A DNA stretch of 64,000 nucleotides from Streptomyces durmitorensis (lineage in GTDB: Bacteria; Actinomycetota; Actinomycetes; Streptomycetales; Streptomycetaceae), in NCBI RefSeq assembly GCF_023498005.1, contig NZ_CP097289.1, positions 5,208,001-5,272,000 on the forward strand, written 5' to 3'. Every line of letters begins with the position of its first letter. Position 1 is the stretch's first letter. Below, one piece after another: positions 17,130-23,754 of this stretch. The translations under genes were made by a program, and so were the position numbers. The notes beneath the pieces were generated by a model, which saw only the letters and a program-made list of their open reading frames with translations, had not been told where the DNA came from and ran no database searches.

Positions 17130-17999
17130 TCATGCGTGTGCCCCGTCCTGTGGGCTGCGGGTGGCGGCGCGCGCAGCCGCCGCGTGGGAGTGGACCGCTG
17201 TGGGCGGCAGGGGTGCCGCCGCGCGAGGTGGTCCGGGTTCGCCCCGGCAGGGGCCGCAGGTGCCGCCTGGCAGGGCCTCGGGGCGGCCGGGTGCTCCGCA
17301 TCTCCCGCATTCCAGTACGCGCAGTACGGGGCGGGGGGCTGGCTCTGGCGGGAGCTTTGTCGTGAGGCGGCTGCGGATCAGGGCCGCCGGGCTGTGGACG
17401 GGGGTCGGGAGGCCTGCGGTCAGGGCGCGGAGGATGTCCGGCTCCGTGGCGCCCCGCGTGAACCATTCGGTGACCTGGGGCTCCAGGGCGACGCAGTCCG
17501 CGTACGAGAGGGAGAGCACGGGGGCCGTCCGGCCGAGAGCCGCCAGGAGGATGAACGCGCGGCTGCGGGTCGGGTGCCGGGGTCTGTCCGGCTCGGTTTC
17601 CGGTACGTCGCCGCGCGTGAAGGCCGTCCACCAGGCGTCGTCGCGCGCGGTTCTGGAAAACCACGTTCGAGTGATCCAGCGGGGGCTGTCGGAGCCGCGC
17701 AGGTGTTCCCTGCCGCGTCTCAAGTGCCCTGCATCCTGAAGTTTGTTGAGGGCGGTCCGGAGCGCGCACTGGCCGTATGGGAGGTGCTTGGCCAGGGTCT
17801 TTACGGAGATGTCCGCGCCGTCGGGGAGCCGGTCGAGGCAGGCTGCGATGGCTGCCTCTCGGGGCGGGAGGTGCGTGAAGTCGTCGTTCGTGCGGGGCCG
17901 TTGTTCGGGCGCCGAACGTTTTCCGTAACCCGGATTGGCCATCGGGTGCGGGGTCGCGTGCGCGGGGCGGAAGGCAGCACTAAGCTTGGCGTCAGCCAT
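17130..17999 (-). CDS. Helix-turn-helix regulator-like protein
   Basis: This protein of about 289 residues is not a firmly known family. A MarR/winged-helix-like segment lies near residues 50-100 (LPPREAAIAACLDRLPDGAD, then ISVKTLAKHLPYGQCALRTALNKLQDAGHLRRG). An alanine/proline-rich second half carries a CGRCGAPGRPEALPGGTCGPC zinc-ribbon-like motif with two CxxC pairs. A nested hairpin stands 35 nt before ATG 17999 and there is no strong ribosome-binding site, which suggests leader control. It lies among TA genes. Confidence 0.6.
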   Translation of the reverse strand: MADAKLSAAFRPAHATPHPMANPGYGKRSAPEQRPRTNDDFTHLPPREAAIAACLDRLPDGADISVKTLAKHLPYGQCALRTALNKLQDAGHLRRGREHLRGSDSPRWITRTWFSRTARDDAWWTAFTRGDVPETEPDRPRHPTRSRAFILLAALGRTAPVLSLSYADCVALEPQVTEWFTRGATEPDILRALTAGLPTPVHSPAALIRSRLTTKLPPEPAPRPVLRVLECGRCGAPGRPEALPGGTCGPCRGEPGPPRAAAPLPPTAVHSHAAAARAATRSPQDGAHA

Positions 18000-18033
18000 G
18001 GGTCGAAAACTCTGCTTTCGATCGTGATGGTTA

Positions 18034-18068
18034 AACCCCCGCAGGTGTTCCAGCACCGGGCGGGGGTT
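18034..18068 (-). promoter_or_regulatory. Nested leader hairpin before HTH gene
   Basis: AACCCCCGC pairs with GCGGGGGTT, and within it GGTG pairs with CACC. On the minus strand it lies in the leader of the HTH gene and is preceded by an A/C-rich run. It could be an attenuator, a terminator of incoming transcription or a protein-binding site. Confidence 0.55.
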
Positions 18069-18160
18069 GTTTTTGTTCGTTAATCGGGCACGCTAGAGCG
18101 TCGTCACGCTGCGTGGCAAGTCGAAGCCCGAAAGTGATCGACTGTGCCAACTCCAAGGGA

Positions 18161-18187
18161 GGGAGGGCGGGTTGAGGCCCGCCTCCC
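18161..18187 (-). terminator. Hairpin after DUF397 gene
   Basis: GGGAGGGCGGG and CCCGCCTCCC form a GC stem with one bulged G about 45 bp beyond the DUF397 stop. Confidence 0.65.
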
Positions 18188-18232
18188 GTTCCTTGAAAAG
18201 AGGGCTCGGCGCTGGTGGCTTGAGCCTCGGGG

Positions 18233-18499
18233 TCAGTTGTCCTTGAGGTTCGCGATGAACTCGGACCAACTGGCGGCCCGGAACACGAGCTTCGGGCCGG
18301 TGGGGTTCTTGGAGTCGCGGACGGGGACGATCTCGGGGTACCCGTCGGCTACTTCGAGGCAGTCGCCGCCGTCTCCGGCGCTGTACGTGGACTTGCGCCA
18401 GCGGGCCATCTCCAGGCAGTTGCCGCCGTCAGGGCCGCTGTAGCTGGACCTGTGCCAAACGATCCTGCTCGATCCGGGCTCAGGGGTGTTGTTCCTCAT
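18233..18499 (-). CDS. DUF397 protein with two repeats
   Basis: This 88-residue protein contains two DUF397 units, WHRSSYSGPDGGNCLEMA and WRKSTYSAGDGGDCLEVADG, the second continuing to VRDSKNPTGPKLVF and the terminal SEFIANLK. In Streptomyces these small proteins are partners of Scr1/DUF5753-type XRE regulators, as here. Its start overlaps the XRE stop by 20 bp, so the two are translationally coupled and may form a toxin-antitoxin-like or anti-regulator pair. Confidence 0.93.
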   Translation of the reverse strand: MRNNTPEPGSSRIVWHRSSYSGPDGGNCLEMARWRKSTYSAGDGGDCLEVADGYPEIVPVRDSKNPTGPKLVFRAASWSEFIANLKDN

Positions 18500-19322
18500 G
18501 TTCGTAATCGTGCGCCACCGACTCGACTACGGCCAGGGATTCTTGGGGTGAAAGACCCAACGCTTGCAGGAGGCTGAACGTCAGGGTGTGGCGCGCGACC
18601 GTGGCGGGGTCGTCGATCAAACGTCCCGTGTCCAGCCCGTCGACGAAGCAGAGGGTCGGGGCGTCCGTGAACTCCATGAGCTTCAGGGAGCCGCCCATTC
18701 CTGCGTGGGCCCCGGCGCTGAACGGCACTACCTGCAGAATGATTCGGTGCTGACGTGCCAGGTCGGCTACGCGACGCAGAGCTTCAGCCATCACGGCCGA
18801 GCCGCCGACCGGACGTCGGATCGCGGCCTCATCCATAATCACCCACAACAGGGGCGCTGTTGGGTCCTCGACGAGGCGCCCGCGATCCATGCGTGTCGCT
18901 ACCAGTTCCTTGATCTCGTCGTCCGTGGCCAACGGCCGGTAGGACCGGAACAGTGCGGCAGAGTACGCCGGGGTCTGGAGCAGGCCGGGGATCAGTAGCG
19001 GCAGATAGTGCTTGATGGTGGTGGCGGTCGTCTCCATCTCCGCCGCCTCGGCGAAGTGGTCCGGATACTTGGACTTGGCGAGAGCCTCGCAATTGCGGGC
19101 GAAGAAGCCCCCCGTACCCAGAACCTCATCGAAGTGCTGCGCGTACTCCAGGTGCATCCGACGCGTACCGGCCTCCAGTTGGCCGATGAACGAGCCGCTG
19201 ACGAACAGCGGCGCGCCCAGGGCCTCCTGGCTGATCCCCTTCCGCTCCCGTGCGTGACGGAGTTCGCAGCCCAGGAGGGCGCGGGGGTTGGACGAGGGGT
19301 CGAGGTCCTTGGGGCGCGTCAT
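18480..19322 (-). CDS. XRE-family regulator with DUF5753 (Scr1 family)
   Basis: This 280-residue protein has an N-terminal HTH (LRHARERKGISQEALGAPLF, then SFIGQLEAGTRRM) and a DUF5753 domain running from IKHYLPLLIPGLLQTPAY to the end. Such proteins pair with DUF397 partners and often influence development or antibiotic production. ATG 19322 is chosen because GAGGAG lies 7-8 nt upstream. An 11-bp inverted repeat in the divergent promoter region is a candidate operator. Confidence 0.93.
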   Translation of the reverse strand: MTRPKDLDPSSNPRALLGCELRHARERKGISQEALGAPLFVSGSFIGQLEAGTRRMHLEYAQHFDEVLGTGGFFARNCEALAKSKYPDHFAEAAEMETTATTIKHYLPLLIPGLLQTPAYSAALFRSYRPLATDDEIKELVATRMDRGRLVEDPTAPLLWVIMDEAAIRRPVGGSAVMAEALRRVADLARQHRIILQVVPFSAGAHAGMGGSLKLMEFTDAPTLCFVDGLDTGRLIDDPATVARHTLTFSLLQALGLSPQESLAVVESVAHDYEHEEQHP

Positions 19323-19391
19323 GGGGCAACTCCTCATCCAACAAGCCGGTTTGTTGGGGCGTGGCTGCTTCTCAGGCTACGCACCGCCGAC

Positions 19392-19425
19392 CACGCTGGG
19401 TGAGGAAACAGCAACACCCAGTGTG
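19392..19425. promoter_or_regulatory. Inverted repeat between XRE gene and vapBC operon
   Basis: CACGCTGGGTG (19392-19402) and CACCCAGTGTG (19415-19425) are inverted copies with one mismatch and a 12-nt spacer. They lie in the divergent promoter region and may bind the XRE regulator, coupling both operons. Confidence 0.55.
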
Positions 19426-19438
19426 AGAGGCAGAGACC

Positions 19439-19651
19439 ATGGCGCTGACGGCGGAGGAGCGGGTGCGGGCGGCGGAGGAGGCCGTTCGGCAGTTGAGAGC
19501 GGGGCTCGAAGAAGTCGGCGTCAGGCTGCCGTCCCTGCGGATGGACCCGCTGACGGCGGCGGCCGAAGGGGCGCTCCCCTTGGTCGAGTTGGGGCGCTGC
19601 AACCTCGACACCGCGCTGCGGCTCGCCGCCGTACTGGAGGGTGCGCGATGA
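19439..19651 (+). CDS. Small hypothetical protein
   Basis: This 70-residue, largely helical protein (ALTAEERVRAAEEAVRQLRA start, LELGRCNLDTALRLAAVLE-like end) is found next to XRE/DUF397 genes in Streptomyces as far as I recall; no function is known. It has AGAGG upstream of ATG 19439. Its stop overlaps the next ATG, so it is the first gene of a coupled four-gene operon ending in vapC. Confidence 0.72.
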   Translation: MALTAEERVRAAEEAVRQLRAGLEEVGVRLPSLRMDPLTAAAEGALPLVELGRCNLDTALRLAAVLEGAR

Positions 19652-19872
19652 ACGGCGACCCGATGGTTCCGGAGACAGGGACGTACGCCGTCGACTTCAG
19701 GGACGGCAGTGTCGGGCAAGTGATGGGGTGCGAGGGAGGCCTCGTACAGCTCAGGCCGCTGCGTGGCGGGCGGGAGTGGGACTGCCCTCCGGAGTCCGTG
19801 GGGCAGGCACCGCCAGGGGAGGTGCTGCGGGAGAAGGTGCGGCAGCTCAACCGGGAGAGGCGGTTGCCATGA
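19648..19872 (+). CDS. Small hypothetical protein
   Basis: This 74-residue protein (ETGTYAVDFRDGSVGQVMG, then VQLRPLRGGREWDCPPE) looks like a small SH3-like beta barrel that ends in a basic helix. ATG 19648 has GGAGGG 6 nt upstream and overlaps the preceding stop by 4 nt. It also overlaps the next start by 4 nt. Function unknown; it may be a regulatory partner of the TA pair behind it. Confidence 0.75.
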   Translation: MNGDPMVPETGTYAVDFRDGSVGQVMGCEGGLVQLRPLRGGREWDCPPESVGQAPPGEVLREKVRQLNRERRLP

Positions 19873-20123
19873 GCGAATCGCGGAGGCAGGCGACGGCCAC
19901 GCTTTGTACGCACGTCGAGATCGACGACGAGGCAGTGGAGACGGCCAAGCGTCTTGGCGGCCACAAGACGAAGACGGCTGCGGTGGCGCACGCGCTGGAG
20001 GAGTACAACAAGCGGCTGGAGCGGGCCGCCGCGTACGACAGGTTCATCGAGCTCGGCCGGGACTGGGACGTCGAAGGGGCTGAGGCGGCGCACCGCGCCG
20101 AGAAGGAGGCATGGCGCACGTGA
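19869..20123 (+). CDS. vapB: VapB-type antitoxin
   Basis: This 84-residue protein starts with a ribbon-helix-helix-like part (ATLCTHVEIDDEAVETAKRL, then GHKTKTAAVAHALEEYNKRL) and ends in the toxin-binding helix WDVEGAEAAHRAEKEAWRT. That is the usual layout of antitoxins paired with PIN toxins in actinobacteria. ATG 19869 has GGGAGAGG upstream. It overlaps vapC by 13 bp. Confidence 0.88.
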   Translation: MSESRRQATATLCTHVEIDDEAVETAKRLGGHKTKTAAVAHALEEYNKRLERAAAYDRFIELGRDWDVEGAEAAHRAEKEAWRT

Positions 20124-20545
20124 GTCGCTACCTGTTGGACAGCTCTGCGCTCTGGCGGATTCTGCGGGACGACGCGCTCGCCGCCAAATGGCGTGAGGCC
20201 GCGGCGGACGGTGACATCCGCTCGTGCTATCCCCAACGTGCGGAGTTCCTGATGTCAGCCAGGAACTGCAAGCAGTACGAGGCCTACCGTGCCTTGCTGT
20301 CGGACCTCTATGCAGACGGCTCCGTCCCCAAGGGTGCGGCCAAGTGGATCGGAGCCGTGCAGCTGCGCGCTGCCGAGAAGGGGGCGCACAAGGCACTTTC
20401 CGCCGTCGGCCTGCAGATCTGCGCGACTGCGGCCCACCACGGCCTGATCGTCCTGCACGACGACAACGACTTCGTGACGGCTGAGAGGTTCGCCGTCGAG
20501 ATGCGTCAGCGCAATGTGCGGGAAGGGCCGCTCGGGGACCGGTAG
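20111..20545 (+). CDS. vapC: VapC-type PIN-domain ribonuclease toxin, altered active site
   Basis: This 144-residue PIN protein has the first acidic residue Asp10 (LLDSSALWR), Glu45 (RAEFL) and the C-terminal HDDNDF. The usual third acidic position, DLLIAATA in relatives, reads GLQICATA here, with Gly100 in place of Asp. That change could weaken metal binding and make the toxin weak or inactive. It is the last gene of the coupled operon starting at 19439. Confidence 0.88.
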   Translation: MAHVSRYLLDSSALWRILRDDALAAKWREAAADGDIRSCYPQRAEFLMSARNCKQYEAYRALLSDLYADGSVPKGAAKWIGAVQLRAAEKGAHKALSAVGLQICATAAHHGLIVLHDDNDFVTAERFAVEMRQRNVREGPLGDR

Positions 20546-20579
20546 CGGCGGCTGCCGTGAGCGGCGGCTGCCGTGAAGG

Positions 20580-21335
20580 TCAGCGGACCGGGAAGCCGAA
20601 GGTGTAGCCCTGGTTCTTGAGCCGGGGGATGAGCGTGCGCAGGGACTCGACGGTCTGGGTGCGGTCGCCGCCCGCGTCGTGGAAGAGGAGCGTCGGCCCG
20701 TTCGGCAGCTCTCGCTCGACCGTGGCGACGATGGCGTCCGTGCCGGGGCGCTCGAAGTCCTTGGTGTCGACGTTCCAGCCCAGCGGGCGCATGCCACGCT
20801 CGGCGGCGAGCTTGCGGCTGTGCGGGGTGAAGGCGCCGCCGGGCGCGCGGTAGTACATCGGGCGTACGCCGCCGGACGCCTTGGTGATCATGCGTTCGGC
20901 GTCGAGGATCTGCTTCGACTGGTAGGCCTTGGAGTCCTTGTCCATGCCGGTGTTGTGCGACACCGAGTGGTCGCAGAGGCGGTGTCCGGCGGCGACGACC
21001 TTCTTCACCATGTCCGGGTGGGCCTCGGCCTGCGTCCCCACCATGCAGAAGGTGGCCTTCACGTCGTACTCCCGCAGTACGGCGAGGACTTCGGGCGTCC
21101 ACTGGGGGTCGGGGCCGTCGTCGATGGTGAGGTTGATGCCGCGCTCACCGGCCTCCGAGGCGTGCGCGATGGTCGCCGAGACCGGCTTGACGGCGCTGGG
21201 CTTCTTCGCTGGCGGTGATGAGTCGCCCGAAGCCTGTGCCGTCCACACGGAGGCGCCGGTGGCGAGCATCGTCACCCCGAGCGCAGCCCCGATCAACTTG
21301 CCGTACCAGCCACGTCCAACGCTGTGCCGCGCCAT
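20580..21335 (-). CDS. Secreted polysaccharide deacetylase (NodB domain)
   Basis: This 251-residue carbohydrate esterase 4 protein has an N-terminal signal/anchor segment (LIGAALGVTMLATGASVWTA). The NodB motifs are visible: TIDDGPD (70-76, Ile in place of the usual Phe), DHSVSH for metal binding, YRAPGGAF and LLFHDAGG. It probably deacetylates GlcNAc residues of peptidoglycan or chitin outside the membrane. ATG 21335 has AAAGGGGCGG just upstream; an ATG further 5' lacks such support. Confidence 0.9.
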   Translation of the reverse strand: MARHSVGRGWYGKLIGAALGVTMLATGASVWTAQASGDSSPPAKKPSAVKPVSATIAHASEAGERGINLTIDDGPDPQWTPEVLAVLREYDVKATFCMVGTQAEAHPDMVKKVVAAGHRLCDHSVSHNTGMDKDSKAYQSKQILDAERMITKASGGVRPMYYRAPGGAFTPHSRKLAAERGMRPLGWNVDTKDFERPGTDAIVATVERELPNGPTLLFHDAGGDRTQTVESLRTLIPRLKNQGYTFGFPVR

Positions 21336-21513
21336 GTCCGCCCCTTTGCGTCCCGTCCCGTGCCGCGCTCCGGTCCCTCGCGGCCACCTGGCAGGACGAG
21401 GTTCGGCGGCCGGAGGATGCACTGAGGGCGCGTCCGTTACCGATCAAGGACAATTCCGGGGAAGTTCGCGGACAACCCCGAGCGGCGACCGGGGACGGGG
21501 CGGTGTGCGGGGT

Positions 21514-21519
21514 TAGCGT
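21514..21519 (+). promoter_or_regulatory. Leaderless -10 box (TAGCGT)
   Basis: TAGCGT ends 7 nt before ATG 21527 of the MFS gene, fitting a leaderless transcript. Confidence 0.45.
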
Positions 21520-21526
21520 CGGCGGC

Positions 21527-22723
21527 ATGGACGTTGATCAACGACGTTGGCGGCAGTGCCTCCTCAGCGGGGCGGTGTTCGCCGTGTGCATGGCCGGCAC
21601 GACGCTGCCGACTCCCCTCTACGGCCTCTACCGGGAGAAGTTCGGGTTCTCCGAGCTGACGGTCACCGTCGTGTACGCCGTGTACGCCTTCGCGGTGATC
21701 GGCGTGCTGCTTCTCGCGGGCAACGTCTCGGACGTCGTGGGCAGGCGTCCGGTACTGCTGTGGGGCCTGGCCTGCGCGGCCGCGAGCGCCGTCTGCTTCC
21801 TGTGCGCCGTCGGGATGGGCTGGTTGTACGCGGGGCGGCTGTTGTCCGGTCTTTCCGCCGGGCTGTTCACCGGGGCCGCCACGGCGTACGTGATGGACAC
21901 GGCACCGCACGTCGGCGCATCCCGGGCCACGTTCGTGGCGACGGCGGCCAACATGGGCGGCCTCGGCTGCGGTCCGCTGCTCGCGGGTGTGCTCGCGCAG
22001 TACGCCGCCTGGCCGCTGTACCTGCCGTTCGCCGTGCACCTCGCGCTGGTCGCGGTCGCGGCCGTCGTCCTGCTGCGGCTTCCGGAGACGGTGCGGGAGC
22101 CGCGTCCGCTGAGCACGGTGCGGCCGCAGCGGCCCGGGGTGCCGCCGCAGGTGCGGGCGGTGTTCGTGCCCGCGGGGATCGCCTCGTTCGTGGGGTTCGC
22201 GCTGTTCGGGGTGTTCACCTCGGTCAGCCCGGAGTTCCTCGCGGAGTCCCTGGACGTGGAGAACCACGCGGTGAGCGGCCTTGTCGTCGCGCTGGCCTTC
22301 TTCGCCTCGACCGCAGGGCAGTTGGCGACGGGCCGGGTCGGGGTGGGGCGGTCACTGCCGCTGGGGTGCGCCGGGCTCCTCGTAGGCCTCGCGTTGCTCG
22401 CGGGCGCGCTGCGGTGGGACCTGTTGTGGCTGGTGGTGCTGAGCGCGCTGGTCGGCGGGTGCGGTCAGGGTCTCGCGTTCCGCGGGGCGCTGGCGGCGGT
22501 GGCCGAGGCGTCTCCCACGGACCGGCGCGCCGCGGTGATCTCGACGCTGTTCGTGGTCGCGTACACGGGCATCTCGCTGCCGGTCATCGGCGTGGGCCTG
22601 CTGACGGGGCCGATGGGTCTTGAGGGGGCGGGGCTCGTGTTCATCGCGTGCATGGCGGTGCTGGTCTCGACCGCGGGGGTCTATCTGCTGCGGCGGCCGG
22701 TGGGGGCGGGGGCGCGGGCGTAG
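21527..22723 (+). CDS. MFS transporter
   Basis: This 398-residue, roughly 12-helix major facilitator has the loop motif GNVSDVVGRRPVLL between helices 2 and 3 and an AYVMDTAPHVGASRATF segment. No central long loop is present. It is of the drug-efflux-like type, but the substrate cannot be inferred. A leaderless promoter precedes ATG 21527. It diverges from the deacetylase gene. Confidence 0.87.
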   Translation: MDVDQRRWRQCLLSGAVFAVCMAGTTLPTPLYGLYREKFGFSELTVTVVYAVYAFAVIGVLLLAGNVSDVVGRRPVLLWGLACAAASAVCFLCAVGMGWLYAGRLLSGLSAGLFTGAATAYVMDTAPHVGASRATFVATAANMGGLGCGPLLAGVLAQYAAWPLYLPFAVHLALVAVAAVVLLRLPETVREPRPLSTVRPQRPGVPPQVRAVFVPAGIASFVGFALFGVFTSVSPEFLAESLDVENHAVSGLVVALAFFASTAGQLATGRVGVGRSLPLGCAGLLVGLALLAGALRWDLLWLVVLSALVGGCGQGLAFRGALAAVAEASPTDRRAAVISTLFVVAYTGISLPVIGVGLLTGPMGLEGAGLVFIACMAVLVSTAGVYLLRRPVGAGARA

Positions 22724-22734
22724 GCGCGTATCCC

Positions 22735-23070
22735 TCAGGCCGCCGAGTGGGCGATGAACGTGACTTCCTCGTGGTCGGCGTCCAGGGCGATGTTCAAGGA
22801 GGCGTTCATCGCGGTGGCCACGCGGCGGAGGAGGGGCAGGGTGGGTACCGCGTCCGCGCCTTCGATGCGGGAGATCTTGGCCTGGGTTAGTCCCGCCCGC
22901 TCGGCGAGCTGCGTCTGGGTCAGGCCGAGTTCGGCGCGGCGGTCGTACACAGCCTTGGCGAAGGCCATGGCGAGGCGAATCTCGGCGCGGTCGGCCTCGG
23001 CCTCCGGTGACTCGGCGTACCCCTCGCGGAGCTTCCTCTCGCGGGCCAGCTTCCAGCGGGTGTGGCTCAT
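22735..23070 (-). CDS. XRE-type HTH regulator (HigA-like)
   Basis: This 111-residue protein has a central Cro/C1 HTH (LGLTQTQLAERAGLTQAKISRIE, split here across the helix pair) after an acidic helix. It ends in an EVTFIAHSAA beta strand. It lies 20 bp after the relE stop on the same strand, so it is probably the third gene of the phd-relE unit and may act as a second antitoxin or repressor. Confidence 0.85.
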   Translation of the reverse strand: MSHTRWKLARERKLREGYAESPEAEADRAEIRLAMAFAKAVYDRRAELGLTQTQLAERAGLTQAKISRIEGADAVPTLPLLRRVATAMNASLNIALDADHEEVTFIAHSAA

Positions 23071-23090
23071 TTCGTGTTTCCTGCCTCGGG

Positions 23091-23360
23091 CTACAGGTTG
23101 CGGTAGACGTCGCGCCGGTTGCCCACGTGGACGACCAGGATCACCAGGACCTCGTCACGGATCTCGTACACCACTCGGAAGCTGCCGACGCGCAGCCGGT
23201 ACAGGCCGTCATGGCCCGTGAGCTTCTTGCTGTCCGCGTCTTCACGACGTGGGTCGTCACCGAGTGCGGTGAGAGCCGTCAGGATGTGCAGGGCTTGTTG
23301 TCGGTCGATGGCGCGGAGTTGGCGCTGAGCGTAGGTGGTGAAGCGGAAGGCGTACTTCAC
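23091..23360 (-). CDS. RelE/ParE-family toxin
   Basis: This 89-residue protein shows the RelE fold: YAFRFTTYAQRQLRAID, DPRREDADSKKLTGHDGLYR, then LRVGSFRVVYEIRD and the terminal VVHVGNRRDVYRNL with its conserved basic residues. It is expected to be a ribosome-dependent mRNA interferase. Its ATG overlaps the stop of the Phd-like antitoxin (ATGA). A HigA-like gene follows. Confidence 0.92.
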   Translation of the reverse strand: MKYAFRFTTYAQRQLRAIDRQQALHILTALTALGDDPRREDADSKKLTGHDGLYRLRVGSFRVVYEIRDEVLVILVVHVGNRRDVYRNL

Positions 23361-23632
23361 GCGGCGTTGCCCTTGCCCTTGCCGCCGTCTGCTTCGAAGA
23401 GGTCTGCGAGGAGCTCGGCCATGCTGACGGTGGGGTCGTCGCGATGCTGCTCGGCCTCGCGCGCGGCCAGCTCGTCGCTCGCCTCTTCGAGTGCGTCCAG
23501 GACCTCTATGGGGACCAAGGCCGCCACGCGCTTCCCCTTACGGGTCAGCACGGTCACCTCGCCCGCCTCGGCCTTGTCGACGACCTCGGCGAGATGGGCG
23601 CGGGCTTCACGGATGGTGACGTTCTCGCTCAT
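23357..23632 (-). CDS. Phd/YefM-family antitoxin
   Basis: This 91-residue antitoxin starts SENVTIREARAHLAEVVDKA, continues GEVTVLTRKGKRVAALVP and ends in a long acidic/Lys-rich tail. That is the Phd fold with a toxin-neutralising C-terminus. On the minus strand a TACACT box ends 6 nt before ATG 23632, so the transcript is probably leaderless. Paired GTGTAC motifs upstream are likely its operator. Confidence 0.9.
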   Translation of the reverse strand: MSENVTIREARAHLAEVVDKAEAGEVTVLTRKGKRVAALVPIEVLDALEEASDELAAREAEQHRDDPTVSMAELLADLFEADGGKGKGNAA

Positions 23633-23639
23633 GACGCAA

Positions 23640-23661
23640 GTGTACGCATCAATGTGTACAC
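23640..23661. promoter_or_regulatory. TA-module operator with paired GTGTAC sites
   Basis: GTGTACgcatcaatGTGTAC places two GTGTAC boxes 14 bp apart, over the predicted -10 box of the Phd-RelE-XRE unit. Binding of antitoxin here would block transcription. Confidence 0.55.
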
Positions 23662-23682
23662 GCGGCATGATCCCGAGATCAG

Positions 23683-23724
23683 CCGAGGGCGGCACCCCCG
23701 TCATGCGCGGGGTGCCGCCCTCGG
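23683..23724 (-). terminator. Terminator after murP
   Basis: CCGAGGGCGGCACCCC pairs with GGGGTGCCGCCCTCGG over 16 bp around a 9-nt loop. It lies 30 bp past the murP stop and separates it from the TA module. Confidence 0.88.
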
Positions 23725-23754
23725 GCGCTGGTGGCCCAGGGGCCACCGGGAGGA

